Shown here: positions 52,667 to 61,406 of the stretch, piece after piece
Numbering within the stretch: the first letter of the stretch is position 1
Layout: each line of letters begins with the position of its first letter
Assembly (NCBI RefSeq): GCF_920987055.1
Contig: NZ_CAKLBX010000001.1
Location: forward strand, 2,838,501-2,902,500
Origin: Novosphingobium sp. CECT 9465
Lineage (GTDB): Bacteria > Pseudomonadota > Alphaproteobacteria > Sphingomonadales > Sphingomonadaceae
Direction: 5' to 3'
DNA: 64,000 bases
The notes under the pieces: model-generated
Seen by the model: only the letters and a program-made list of their open reading frames with translations
The model's database searches: none
What the model was told of the DNA's origin: nothing
Made by a program: the position numbers and the translations under genes

Positions 52667-53700
52667 TGGTCCGCCATGATGCTGGTGAACTTGCACACCG
52701 CCTTGGCCGAAACGCCGAGGCGGTGTGCCGCCGCTATCTCGATGCAGGCCGCAAACAGGGCAACTACTGGCTGGTGGGCAACGCTTACAACACGCCGGGG
52801 CGCTCCCTCTTCATCCGGCTCAGCGACTCCCCCAAAGGCCCTGCGGGCAAGTGGCAGGATGCCGCGACCGGCGAGCACGGCGATTTGCTCGACATCATTC
52901 AATTGGCACTGGGGCTGGTTGATTTTGCCGATGTTGCCGCGGAAGCACGCGCCTTTCTAAGCCTGCCACACCCAGAACCCGTGCGACTGAAGGAAACGTT
53001 GCCGCGCGTTGCGTCAGGTTCGGTCGAGGCTGCAAGGCGGCTCTTTGCCATGTCGCAGCCACTCGGCGGTTCTCTGGCCGACACTTATCTGCGACACCGT
53101 GGCATTGCTTCTCCTCCCGGGCCAGCCAGCCTGCGCTTCCATCCCCGCTGCTATTACAGATCCGACGGAGACGAGGTCACCCAGACATGGCCAGCAATCA
53201 TCGCCGCCGTCACCGATCTCGATGGCCAGATCACCGGGGTTCATCGTACCTGGCTCGCACCGGGCGGCAAGGACAAGGCGCCCGTCGATACGCCGCGCAA
53301 GGCGATGGGAGACTTGCTCGGCCATGCGGTTCGCTTTGGCGTGCCCGGCGAAATCATGGCCGCCGGTGAAGGCATCGAAAGCGTCTTGTCCGTTCGCGAA
53401 GTCTCGCCTGGCATGCCTGTGGCGGCAGCGCTCTCGGCAGGGCACCTCGCTGCCACCGCGTTCCCTGATACGTTGCGTCGTCTCTACATCATCCGCGACA
53501 ATGATCCGGCGGGCGACTGGGCACTTGCTAGCCTAGTCGAGCGAGCCAACGCGGCAGGGATCGAGGCGATCGTGCTGTCGCCGACGCTCGGGGATTTCAA
53601 CGAGGACCTCTGCGAATACGGCATCAATGCCCTGCGGGCGGGTGTCCGGGGCCAACTAGCCCCGCAAGATGTCGCGCGCTTCTTGGACTTCCCTGCTTAA
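52666..53700 (+). CDS. Toprim-domain protein (DUF7146-like)
   Basis: This is a 344-residue protein starting at the ATG that overlaps the helicase stop (TGATG). The N-terminal part (RKQGNYWLVGNAYNTPGRSLFIRL and WQDAATGEHGDLLDII) resembles primase/Toprim proteins of mobile elements. The Toprim core shows AAGEGIESVLSVRE (catalytic Glu) and YIIRDNDPAGDWAL (D-x-D). It may act as a primase during ICE replication or transfer. The stop is followed by a 307-base gap. Confidence 0.85.
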   Translation: MVRHDAGELAHRLGRNAEAVCRRYLDAGRKQGNYWLVGNAYNTPGRSLFIRLSDSPKGPAGKWQDAATGEHGDLLDIIQLALGLVDFADVAAEARAFLSLPHPEPVRLKETLPRVASGSVEAARRLFAMSQPLGGSLADTYLRHRGIASPPGPASLRFHPRCYYRSDGDEVTQTWPAIIAAVTDLDGQITGVHRTWLAPGGKDKAPVDTPRKAMGDLLGHAVRFGVPGEIMAAGEGIESVLSVREVSPGMPVAAALSAGHLAATAFPDTLRRLYIIRDNDPAGDWALASLVERANAAGIEAIVLSPTLGDFNEDLCEYGINALRAGVRGQLAPQDVARFLDFPA

Positions 53701-54007
53701 CCAGCGGCCCGGGCACGGTGTGCGGCCATATGCCATCCTATCCATCGCCATAAGTCTCGCCATCGACGAGAGTCCGCGCCCGGCCTTCGAGAGGGCGATA
53801 GGCCCACAAACGTTCCAGCCCGGCAATGGCGGCGGTCCGCTATTTTCCGGCGGCGCGCCCTTGGCGCGCCTTTCCATCGCGAAGCAAAATAGCGGGCCTC
53901 TGCCATCCTCCGCTGTCGCTTCGGCTCTCCGAGTGCAGGGCCAGCCCGTTCGTGGGCTTCATCGCCATGAAGGCCGCGAGGGCGCGGTCCAATCGATGGA
54001 GCATCCG
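53701..54007. other. 307-base gap with an inverted repeat
   Basis: No gene is supported. A 10-base perfect inverted repeat (CCGCTATTTT 53837-53846 / AAAATAGCGG 53886-53895) encloses two GGCGCGCC palindromes. It could be a protein-binding site or a long hairpin in the leader of the DUF2493 gene. Confidence 0.5.
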
Positions 54008-54934
54008 ATGGACGACCACGACGATTTTGAACCTGAACACGCCTCTTCCCCGACCGACCACGTTCTGCAGGAGCTTCAGCTCTACGGCTACCGACCTTTC
54101 GAGGATGAACCCGATCCTCGACCATTGCCCGACGGCAACCGTATTGCAGGTGCCATCGCCGACATCTTCGATGCACTGATCTCCAGCATGGAAGACACGC
54201 GCCTCGAACCCGACCTCGACGATCTTCTCTGGTCGACCGTCAACCTCTTTCACCGCGCCTGCCAGCGGATCGAGCGCGAACTCGACGACAACGAGGTCGG
54301 CCAACGCCGCCTCCAGAACGAGCAGGATGGCAGCGAGGTGAAGTCGGTCGAGCTCGAACGGCTGCTCGCCTTGGGGCAAACCCTCCTCGAACGGCGCGAT
54401 GCCTTCGAACTGATGCGCGATCAGGCCGCTGACCATTTTGAGCGGCAAACCCGGTCAAGCTGGAAACCGCACTCTGGTTCCATGGTCAACCACCGCAACC
54501 TGACGGCGGCCATGATCGACAGCCGCGATTTTATCAGCGCCAAACGGCGCGCCGAAACCGAAGTGCTCCTCCCCGCTGGCCCGAAGATCGCCTTTTCCGG
54601 CGGCGAGAGCACGGACCATGAACTGATCTGGGCTAAGCTCGACCAGATCCGGGTCAAGCATCCCGATATGGTCCTGATGCACGGCGGCTCACCCAAGGGC
54701 GCCGAGAAGATCGCTTCGCGTTGGGCTGATACCCGCAAGGTGCCGCAAATCGCCTTCAAGCCCGACTGGACCAAGCATGCGAAGGCCGCGCCGTTCAAAC
54801 GCAACGATCAGATGCTCGCTGTCATGCCGATCGGCGTCATCATCTTCCCCGGTTCGGGCATTCAGGACAATCTTGCCGACAAAGCCCGCAAGCTGGGTAT
54901 CCCGGTCTACCGGTTCGGTTCAGGCGGCGCGTAA
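54008..54934 (+). CDS. DUF2493 (SLOG-like) ICE protein
   Basis: This is a 308-residue protein from the ATG at 54008; an ATG at 53996 is an alternative. The first ~190 residues are acidic and helical. The C-terminal part KIAFSGGESTDHELIWAKLDQI, VLMHGGSPKGAEKIASRWAD and VIIFPGSGIQDNLADKARKLGIPV matches the DUF2493/SLOG fold (nucleotide-related ligand-binding Rossmann). Such genes lie near Toprim and strawberry-notch genes in these elements. The ligand is unknown. Confidence 0.8.
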   Translation: MDDHDDFEPEHASSPTDHVLQELQLYGYRPFEDEPDPRPLPDGNRIAGAIADIFDALISSMEDTRLEPDLDDLLWSTVNLFHRACQRIERELDDNEVGQRRLQNEQDGSEVKSVELERLLALGQTLLERRDAFELMRDQAADHFERQTRSSWKPHSGSMVNHRNLTAAMIDSRDFISAKRRAETEVLLPAGPKIAFSGGESTDHELIWAKLDQIRVKHPDMVLMHGGSPKGAEKIASRWADTRKVPQIAFKPDWTKHAKAAPFKRNDQMLAVMPIGVIIFPGSGIQDNLADKARKLGIPVYRFGSGGA

Positions 54935-54949
54935 GCGCCGCCGCCGATG

Positions 54950-55567
54950 CTACTTTGTTCGCGGCTTGGGTTGATGCAACCGCCGTTTCACATTGGGATT
55001 CAGCGTATTCCTTACGTCCTTGTCGACGATCGCTAAATCGAACCAATCAGGGTCGAAGTGCCCACCGCACCATTGTATTGTTTCACGATGCTCTGGGTCG
55101 CCAGGGTCCGCCACGATTTCGAGAAACCGTTCATAGCCAGAAATTCCGCCGACATCTTCTGGAGGCCGAGCACGTGCGCCATCCACACATTGGGCCTTCT
55201 TCGGCACAGCGGCGAGGGAAAGCCATTGTTCCAATTCGACAGTGTGGGACCAATTGTCCCCAAAATCATAAAGGTAGCTGAAGCTGGTTCGTGCTTTCGT
55301 GAAGTCCCGCAAGCGCACGTCGGCCTGCTCAAAGATCTGCGGGTCGTCTTCGCAGGACCCTTCGTAGGCGGCGGCGGCATCGCCGAAACGCAGGCCACCG
55401 ATCTGGAACTCGTGCAAATGGTAATTCCACCAGTTGAACGCGGCCTGGATCGCCAAGTGTAGTTGAACAAGGTTCCAGTCGATCGGGAGGATCAGGCGCC
55501 TCCAGACCGGAGGCTCAATGTCGTCAATCGACACACGAATCTGAATGGCGGTGTAGGGCTCGAACAT
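54950..55567 (-). CDS. pRiA4b ORF-3-like plasmid protein
   Basis: This is a 205-residue protein on the minus strand. It shows the family signature IQIRVSIDDIEPPVWRRLILP, LHLAIQAAFNWWNYHLHEFQIGG, FSYLYDFGDNWSHTVELE and CVDGARARPPEDVGGISGYERFLEIV. The fold is known from plasmid and ICE proteins but the function is not. It is opposite to its neighbours, so it has its own promoter. Confidence 0.88.
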   Translation of the reverse strand: MFEPYTAIQIRVSIDDIEPPVWRRLILPIDWNLVQLHLAIQAAFNWWNYHLHEFQIGGLRFGDAAAAYEGSCEDDPQIFEQADVRLRDFTKARTSFSYLYDFGDNWSHTVELEQWLSLAAVPKKAQCVDGARARPPEDVGGISGYERFLEIVADPGDPEHRETIQWCGGHFDPDWFDLAIVDKDVRNTLNPNVKRRLHQPKPRTK

Positions 55568-55863
55568 ATGGACAGCAAACCTTCAGCTTTTGGCTGCGTC
55601 AAGTTCTGTCTCAGGTGCAAGGTGTGCAACTTCCACTTGGTTTCAGCCAAGCCTCTCTAGCTCTACATCTGCACAGTCCCCGCTTCAAATGCGCTGATCC
55701 TTGGCCCAGCCAAGGGCCTGACGCCATCAACCCGTAAAGGGTCGGACTACGCAAGCGTGCCGCCGCACTGGCTTTGCCAGCGCGGTGATTGCAGCCCTTG
55801 GCCGGTCACTTCGGGCGCCTGTCAGCGGGGGATGCGCCTCCGCTTCGAACAGGAGCAGGTCCG

Positions 55864-56028
55864 ATGTCCCTCAACGACGCACAAGCCTTTGCCTTCAGCC
55901 TCGCGGCAACCCTGATGGTCGCCATCATCATTTTCCGCGCCGGTGACGGCAGCCTTTCGGTCGTTCCCGCCACCGAATTCGATCACGACGCCGAAGTCAT
56001 CGCCGAAATCGATCCATTTGCCCCCTGA
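55864..56028 (+). CDS. Small single-pass membrane protein
   Basis: This is a 54-residue protein with a hydrophobic span (~8-24, AFAFSLAATLMVAIIIF) and an acidic C-terminal tail. GGAG lies ahead of the ATG. Small proteins like this are common in ICE backbones; no family is recognised. Confidence 0.5.
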   Translation: MSLNDAQAFAFSLAATLMVAIIIFRAGDGSLSVVPATEFDHDAEVIAEIDPFAP

Positions 56029-56169
56029 CGGGTTGCGACGGGCCAATCGGAGCAGAGATCCCCTCGATTTCTGCTCCCGCTCGGCCCTGACTTTCGCTAT
56101 ACTGCCCGACGCGCCGTGGAGGTGGTGGAGGCGCGACCGTCAGACCATTTCTCACGGGAGAGCACCACC

Positions 56170-56610
56170 ATGATTATCCTCGGCATACTGCTGTCTATCG
56201 CTGCAATCGGCTTCTTTTGCTGGTTGCTGTTCACGCTTGCTGTCTTTGCGCTGCCCCTCTTTGTCGGCGTGAGCGCAGGAAACTGGGCCTATCATACTGG
56301 CGCTGGCTGGCTCGGCGCGGTCCTAGTCGGCCTCAGTGCCGCAGGATTGACGCTGGGTCTTGGTCAGGTCGTGCTGATGACCATACGCCCCCTCTGGGCG
56401 CGGCTGCTCATTGCGCTCACCTTCGTCGCACCCGCCGTTTTCGCCGGCTATCATGCGACCCACGGCATCTTGAAGCACACCATGCCGTCCGAAACGTGGC
56501 AAACAGCCTTTTCGGTCATCGGCGCGATCGCTGTCGGTGTCACCGCGTTCACCCGGGTCGCGGGAATGGCAGGCACCGACCGATCCAACCCGAACCTCGC
56601 AAGGGCCTGA
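56170..56610 (+). CDS. Multi-pass membrane protein, unknown
   Basis: This is a 146-residue protein with four hydrophobic spans (starting IILGILLSIAAIGFFCWLLF, then VGVSAG...GAVLVGLSAAG, TFVAPAVFAGYHA, FSVIGAIAVGVTAF). GGGAG precedes the ATG at 56170. Glycine and alanine are frequent. It may relate to conjugation or envelope functions; no known family. Confidence 0.6.
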   Translation: MIILGILLSIAAIGFFCWLLFTLAVFALPLFVGVSAGNWAYHTGAGWLGAVLVGLSAAGLTLGLGQVVLMTIRPLWARLLIALTFVAPAVFAGYHATHGILKHTMPSETWQTAFSVIGAIAVGVTAFTRVAGMAGTDRSNPNLARA

Positions 56611-57192
56611 CACCCCCGGAGATCGGTGGACCAGAGGGCGAGCGTGTCGATGCATCGCCGGACTCGTCTGCGAAGTCAGAACTCGCCGGGCCGAACCTGG
56701 ATCGCGATCATACCGAAGTCCGGCACACACGCCGAGGATAGTCGAACAGACCGCAGCATTCGCGCGATGGCCTGCGTAACCACCAGGCTGGGGCTTCGCA
56801 CAGTCGTCGGTGCGGATGATAGCGTAACGCAGCCGGAACTGGCGGGGACAAGCAGGCGGCAAACATCGTCCTTCCTGCCTCGTGGATCGCGCGAGGTCGC
56901 CAATATCTCCTGTAGCTGATCGCCTTGCGCCCGCTCCAAACGGCCTCTTCAATGGGCTGATCTGGCCGAAGGTCGGCTTCGCCTCGACCGCCTATGCCGC
57001 AACGGCGCCTGCGCCAACTTTCTTCCCCTGCCGGCTGAAGCCGCCATTCCTCGCGAAACAAGAAAGCTGCCTTTGCGCCGTCCTCCGCGATGCTTCGGCA
57101 GCAAGCTGTGCGCCGTCGGTAGCCTCCGGCCCCCCGATCGCCATCGAGGCCGCAATGGTGCGGGCTCGAATACGAAAGAATGGAGATTTCTC
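56611..57192. other. 582-base region without a supported gene
   Basis: Several short frames occur on both strands, but none shows a ribosome binding site plus a recognisable domain. The last ~15 bases contain the ribosome binding site of the DUF736 gene. I see no repeat or RNA structure that stands out. Confidence 0.5.
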
Positions 57193-57519
57193 ATGGCTAC
57201 CATCGGCACCTTCAAGAAGGCTGGCACGAACGAGTTCACCGGCGACATCGTCACCCTCAACGTCCAGGCCAAGGGCGTGCGTATCATCCCCGACCCACGC
57301 GCGAACGGCGAAAACGCCCCCAGCCACCGGGTTCTGGTCGGCCGCGCCGAAATCGGTGCAGCCTGGTCGAAGCGCTCGGGCGAGGGTCGCGACTACCTCG
57401 GCCTGAAGATCGATGATCCCAGCTTCAACGCCCCGATCTACGCCAACCTCTTCGACGACGAAGACGGCGAAGGCTACTCGCTGATCTGGTCCCGGCCGAA
57501 CGGCCGCCGGGGCGACTGA
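57193..57519 (+). CDS. DUF736 protein, copy 1
   Basis: This is a 108-residue protein (MATIGTFKKAGTNEFTGDIV, then VRIIPDPRANGENAPSHRVLVGRAEIGAAW, LKIDDPSFNAPIYANLFDDEDGEGYSLIWSRP), the complete DUF736 family found in alphaproteobacterial ICEs. A GGAG site and a strong terminator bracket it as a single-gene unit. A second, diverged DUF736 lies in the transfer cluster at 62029. The function is unknown. Confidence 0.9.
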   Translation: MATIGTFKKAGTNEFTGDIVTLNVQAKGVRIIPDPRANGENAPSHRVLVGRAEIGAAWSKRSGEGRDYLGLKIDDPSFNAPIYANLFDDEDGEGYSLIWSRPNGRRGD

Positions 57520-57531
57520 GGCTCCAGCGGA

Positions 57532-57560
57532 GGCCCCGGCCAGAACGGCCGGGGCCTTTT
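57532..57560 (+). terminator. Rho-independent terminator after DUF736 copy 1
   Basis: A 10-base GC-rich stem (GGCCCCGGCC / GGCCGGGGCC, loop AGAAC) is followed by TTTT, 12 bases after the DUF736 stop. Confidence 0.85.
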
Positions 57561-57716
57561 GCCGCTTCGGCGACCGAATCAGTTCGGAGCTGGACCGCAA
57601 GTTACTTGCGTTTCAAGGCTCAGTTGGTGCTGGATTGCAGTGGCAATCCGGCCAAGAGCGACTAATATAGTCGTAGTTCTGGCGTGTGCGCTCGCGCCGG
57701 TGGGAGGTGATCATGC

Positions 57717-57971
57717 ATGATCACCGCTCGACAATCGCGGGCCGCGCGCGCGTTGCTGGGATGGACACAGGAGACGCTCGCTGACAGGGCCCAAGTATCA
57801 CTGACCGCGCTTAAACGCCTCGAATCCGAAAGCGGGCTCGAGGTCTATGAGACGACGCGCGATCAGGTACGGCGGGCCTTCGAATCAGCCGGCATCGTCC
57901 TTCTGTCCACGGAAAAGGGCGAAGGTGTTCTGCGGCTCCACGAATCAGGAAAGCAACTGGCCAAGCCTTAG
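57717..57971 (+). CDS. Small XRE-family HTH regulator
   Basis: This is an 84-residue protein consisting almost entirely of a helix-turn-helix (ARQSRAARALLGWTQETLADRAQVSLTALKRLESESG) plus a short tail. A GGAGGT site precedes the ATG. A dyad, GACTA-ATA-TAGTC, sits at 57659-57671 upstream and could be its operator. It precedes the DUF2285 and regulator genes and probably takes part in ICE control. Confidence 0.85.
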   Translation: MITARQSRAARALLGWTQETLADRAQVSLTALKRLESESGLEVYETTRDQVRRAFESAGIVLLSTEKGEGVLRLHESGKQLAKP

Positions 57972-58085
57972 CGGATCAAGCCAGGCTATCCATTTCTCCG
58001 AAAAATTCTGGGCACCGCTGTCCTGGATCAATGTTAGAACCAGTAGGCACGCGCACACATGCTTAGGGCAACCTGGTATCCGGTG

Positions 58086-58358
58086 ATGGGCCAATCGAAA
58101 CCGCAGTTCCTTGATGAACCGCCGCAAGGCGAGCAGCTGACGGCTTACGACCGCGAGCATATGGTTCTTTATCTGCGGCTGCTTGATGCCCACCGAGACG
58201 GGGCCGATTGGCGCGAGGCTACAGAAATCCTCTTCGGCATCGATCCTGCATCCGAGCCGGAACGGTCGCGCAAGGTCCATGACGCTCATCTTGCGCGCGC
58301 TCAGTGGATGACCGAGCGCGGCTATCAGGAACTACTGCGCAAAGATGAAACCGACTAG
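58086..58358 (+). CDS. DUF2285-domain protein
   Basis: This is a 90-residue protein (start ATG 58086 or 58059). LTAYDREHMVLYLRLLDAHRDGADWREATEILFGIDPASEPERSRKVHDAHLARAQWMTERGYQELL matches the DUF2285 family of small DNA-binding-like proteins found beside ICE regulators. It is followed by a frame-shifted relative. Confidence 0.8.
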   Translation: MGQSKPQFLDEPPQGEQLTAYDREHMVLYLRLLDAHRDGADWREATEILFGIDPASEPERSRKVHDAHLARAQWMTERGYQELLRKDETD

Positions 58359-58469
58359 CCGGTGATGCCGCTGCGGCATCACCTGTTGCCAACATTGAGA
58401 CTTCCACCGCTGCCCTTATCTCGGAATCATGCCCCTCCCGCAATCGATTGATATCGAGGGAGAAGCAGG

Positions 58470-59238
58470 ATGATGCCAGACGCATCACAATGGCGGTCTG
58501 CGGCACGCTATGAACCTGTCGAGGACATGACCGCCTCGGCGCTTGCATGGGAATGGCTGCGCAGAAACGAAGGCTACAATCAGGACTTCGAGGCTTTGTC
58601 AGCAAAGGACGCTGACAAGACCACGCTGACGGATACCATCCGTCAGCGCTGGAGGTTGCGATTTCGCGGCAGACCCCGCGATCGATCACGCTACCCAACC
58701 AGTGTTCTGGATGGCGCAGGACGATACCAGTGTCGTCGTTCTAGCCGCTGCGCCTGATGAGCTGGTTCGTGCTGAGCACCACTGGCTAGATCCTGAGCGC
58801 TTAGACGGCGACTTGGATGCGGCCAGAGCAGACAGAATGGTTCCTCTAGGCGATGGCAGTCAGATCCAGGTCATGTCTGTCGCACGAGAAGGCCTGCCGC
58901 TCGCGGCGGTCATACCGCTCGACATCGATGGATTTGCCAGGCTCGAAGCCGTGCACCGCCTCTGGGCCGTGATGCACCGCCGCACAATTCCCCCAGATAC
59001 GAGGCTGACCCGCCAACAGCGCCAGCGCGCACGGCGCATGCTGCAAGCATTTGACGGCTCGCGCGACGGAGCCACGCAGCAGGACATAGCGCAAATCCTG
59101 TTCCGCACCGGTCCTGTTACCCGCGACGAATGGCAGGCGTCTTCGTATCGCTTCGCGATCATGGCCTTGTTGAAGGATGCCCGCGCCATGGTCGCGGGCG
59201 GCTATCGCCACCTCTTGCGGCACCGACGCCGCACCTGA
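58470..59238 (+). pseudogene. DUF6499 + DUF2285 transcriptional regulator, frame-shifted
   Basis: The N-terminal frame starts WRSAARYEPVEDMTASALAWEWLRRNEGYNQDF and the C-terminal frame continues ATQPVFWMAQDDTSVVVLAAAP to a DUF2285-like end. The join is at ...RLRF and AADPAID...; one extra base near 58665 explains it, since deleting it gives RWRLRFAADP in one frame. Without the change the gene would give about 255 residues. A reinitiation at GTG 58702 could still make the C-terminal 178 residues. Relatives are ICE transcriptional regulators. A sequencing error is possible. Confidence 0.75.
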
Positions 59239-59365
59239 GCGACGCCCCCTAATTCCCGGTGTGGGGATTTAGGGTCCCCCAAAACCCCACTCCACCTCGC
59301 CAATTTTGCTTCGCCATTGTGGCCTTCGACCGCCGGATTTTCGGCGGGCAACGAAAGGCCGACCC

Positions 59366-59647
59366 ATGCGACCCGATCTCGCCGTTCTGCCGCCACGCTA
59401 CCTGCGCACCAAGGAAGCGGCCGCGTTTCTCAGCCTTTCACCTCGAACGCTTGAGAAACACCGGACCTATGGCACTGGCCCCGCCTACAAGAAACTCGGT
59501 GGCCGGGTCGTCTACTCGATCGACGATTTGCAGCACTGGGCCGAGCGCGGCGCCGTCACCTCGACATCAGACCCACGCGGCACGGTGCTGCCAGCGAAGT
59601 GGCATCCAGAAGATGCCGTTTCGATGGCCAGCCGCTTCGCGCGCTGA
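59366..59647 (+). CDS. AlpA-like helix-turn-helix protein
   Basis: This is a 93-residue protein. YLRTKEAAAFLSLSPRTLEKHRTYGTGPAYKKLGGRVVYSIDDLQHWAERG is the MerR/AlpA-type DNA-binding fold used by excisionases and phage/ICE regulators. AAAGG precedes the ATG. It lies 18 bases before repA, with which it is probably co-transcribed. Confidence 0.85.
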   Translation: MRPDLAVLPPRYLRTKEAAAFLSLSPRTLEKHRTYGTGPAYKKLGGRVVYSIDDLQHWAERGAVTSTSDPRGTVLPAKWHPEDAVSMASRFAR

Positions 59648-59665
59648 CCCTGGCTGACCCGAACC

Positions 59666-60811
59666 ATGGCGATTCGCCTCCCATCCCTATCGGAACGCGG
59701 TCAGCTCGATCTGTTCCGCACCATCCCCGGCAATGTCGCGCCGCGCGACGCGCAGGACCTGATGGCCTATCCCTTCTTTTCCCTGTCCAAGACCCACCGG
59801 GTAACCCCCATCGATTTTGCCTCCGGCAATGTCACGATCCGGGTCGAAGCAGTGCCTGATCACGGCATGGCAACCATCTGGGATGCGGACATCCTGATCT
59901 GGGCTGCCAGCCAGATCGTCGAGGCACGCGATGCAGGATTTCCGACGTCCCGCCTGATCGTTGCAACGCCCTATGAAGTGCTCAAGTTCATCGGGCGCGG
60001 TACGTCCTTGCGCGATTATCAGCGGCTGAAGGCTGCCTTTGACCGGCTGCAATCGACCACTGTGGCCACGTCGATTCGCCAGCATGCCGAAGGGCGCCGG
60101 CACCGATTTTCTTGGATCAACGAATGGAAGGAGCGTCGGGACGGCAACGGCCGACCTGACGGTATCGAGCTGATCCTCCCCGACTGGTTCTATCAAGCCG
60201 TACTTGACGATGCGCTCGTGCTGACCATCGACCGGGCATATTTCGGGCTTACAGGCGGCCTTGATCGCTGGCTCTATCGCCTGGTGCGCAAACATGGCGG
60301 CAAGCAACGCAATGGCTGGCGCTTCGACTTGCGTCATCTGCACCAGAAGTCTGGCAGCCTGTCGCCCTTCAAGCGGTTCGCTTTCGAGCTGCGCGACATC
60401 GTTCGTCGTCAGCCGCTCCCTGGATATGTCTTGCTCCTCGAGGCCGAACGCGGCGGCCGCACGCTGCTCGCATTCAAGCCGTCGGCACCTTGTGGAAAGC
60501 CTGTGGACGGCGTCGTGCCATCGGGAACCGAGGGGCACGTGCCATCAGGAACCCGTGGGTCGTGCCAACGGGAACCGGAACGAGGTCTAAACCCAAACAG
60601 CAAAAGCAGAATTTCCGCCTCTAACTTAGACTCTAACCAAGAATCTAACTTTGAAGCGCGCGCGCGTGATGTGCGCACCCTTATCGACACGGTTCGCGGC
60701 CATCTCTCGGTCAACGTCCGGCCCCGGCGACCTCCCAACCGCAACGACCAGGATGTGGCGCGAGCGCCCAAGCTGCCCTTCGATGTGCCACCGGAGAAGC
60801 CGCAATGCTGA
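59666..60811 (+). CDS. repA: RepA-type replication initiator protein
   Basis: This is a 381-residue protein of the replication initiator RPA family. Seen segments are LDLFRTIPGNVAPRDAQDLMAYPFFSLSK, WDADILIWAASQIVEARD, YEVLKFIGRGTSLRDYQRLKAAFDRL, GWRFDLRHLHQKSGSL and KRFAFELRDIVRRQ. Its 3' third carries DnaA-like boxes and three 15-base repeats. It probably drives replication of the excised ICE. No parA gene lies between it and DUF2840, although one is usual in relatives. Confidence 0.88.
   Translation: MAIRLPSLSERGQLDLFRTIPGNVAPRDAQDLMAYPFFSLSKTHRVTPIDFASGNVTIRVEAVPDHGMATIWDADILIWAASQIVEARDAGFPTSRLIVATPYEVLKFIGRGTSLRDYQRLKAAFDRLQSTTVATSIRQHAEGRRHRFSWINEWKERRDGNGRPDGIELILPDWFYQAVLDDALVLTIDRAYFGLTGGLDRWLYRLVRKHGGKQRNGWRFDLRHLHQKSGSLSPFKRFAFELRDIVRRQPLPGYVLLLEAERGGRTLLAFKPSAPCGKPVDGVVPSGTEGHVPSGTRGSCQREPERGLNPNSKSRISASNLDSNQESNFEARARDVRTLIDTVRGHLSVNVRPRRPPNRNDQDVARAPKLPFDVPPEKPQC
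60491..60510 (+). promoter_or_regulatory. Two DnaA-like boxes inside repA
   Basis: TGTGGAAAG (60491) and TGTGGACGG (60502) are two copies of the core TGTGGA spaced by 11 bases, one helical turn. They lie just upstream of the iteron-like repeats. The core matches the TGTGGATAA (complement of TTATCCACA) DnaA box in its first six bases. Confidence 0.4.
60515..60576 (+). repeat. Three iteron-like repeats GTGCCATCGGGAACC
   Basis: Copies at 60515-60529, 60539-60553 and 60562-60576 read GTGCCATCGGGAACC, GTGCCATCAGGAACC and GTGCCAACGGGAACC. They are 24 and 23 bases apart, a bit more than two helical turns. They lie within the repA coding sequence and are preceded by DnaA-like boxes, making this a candidate origin of replication. 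Confidence 0.65.
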
Positions 60812-60884
60812 CCCATTGGCCCCGACGCGCGCGCTGTCTCAGCACCTTTCGTCCCTCGATTTCAATCATCCAAGGAGACCCGTC

Positions 60885-61406
60885 ATGACCAATGTCACGG
60901 CTCCCAGCGCGCGTGCCCATGCGTTGCCACACGCGCGCTGTGCCGACACGCTGACCCACGTTGAACTCACGCATATCGAAAAGCGGATCGAGAATTGGAT
61001 CAGGTTCGGCCGCCATGTTCACGAACAGCTTCTCGATCGCCGACGCCGGGTTCTCTCCTACCGCCCGGGCAGCGTATTTGCTTTCGTGCGATGGGCAGCC
61101 AACGACTACGGAACCGTCGTTTCCCGGATCGATATCGTGCGCGCCGTCGGACCAAGCGAAGCATACCAGACGCTACCATTTGTTCGTCCTGGTGGTGAAA
61201 TCCTGCTTACGGCCGATGGTTGGCCGAAGGTGGAGCAAGTGCTCCGCCACATCGATGCCGTGGAAGCCGCCGGGCTCGACGGCTGCGACATAGCCCCGGA
61301 TCACTGGCGCCATGTGGCCAACCGAATGAGCGTCGGTCAGGCACCCCGCGCTTACACAGCTGAGCGCCATCAAGCGTGGCTCAAGCGGCGGGAGATCGAA
61401 GGATGA
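60885..61406 (+). CDS. DUF2840 protein of the transfer cluster
   Basis: This is a 173-residue protein starting with an AAGGAG site (ATG 60885). The region THVELTHIEKRIENWIRFGRHVHEQLLDRRRRVLSYRPGSVFAFVRWAANDYGTVVSRIDIVRAV matches DUF2840, which typically lies between partition genes and traF in these ICEs. The function is unknown. It overlaps traF by four bases. Confidence 0.88.
   Translation: MTNVTAPSARAHALPHARCADTLTHVELTHIEKRIENWIRFGRHVHEQLLDRRRRVLSYRPGSVFAFVRWAANDYGTVVSRIDIVRAVGPSEAYQTLPFVRPGGEILLTADGWPKVEQVLRHIDAVEAAGLDGCDIAPDHWRHVANRMSVGQAPRAYTAERHQAWLKRREIEG

Noticed and set aside
53669..54007. Long upstream extension of the DUF2493 gene
   Set aside because: It overlaps the Toprim gene and its translation is low complexity; ATG 54008 begins the conserved part.
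56676..56939. Minus-strand 87-codon frame as a small gene
   Set aside because: No ribosome binding site or known domain; kept as unassigned sequence.
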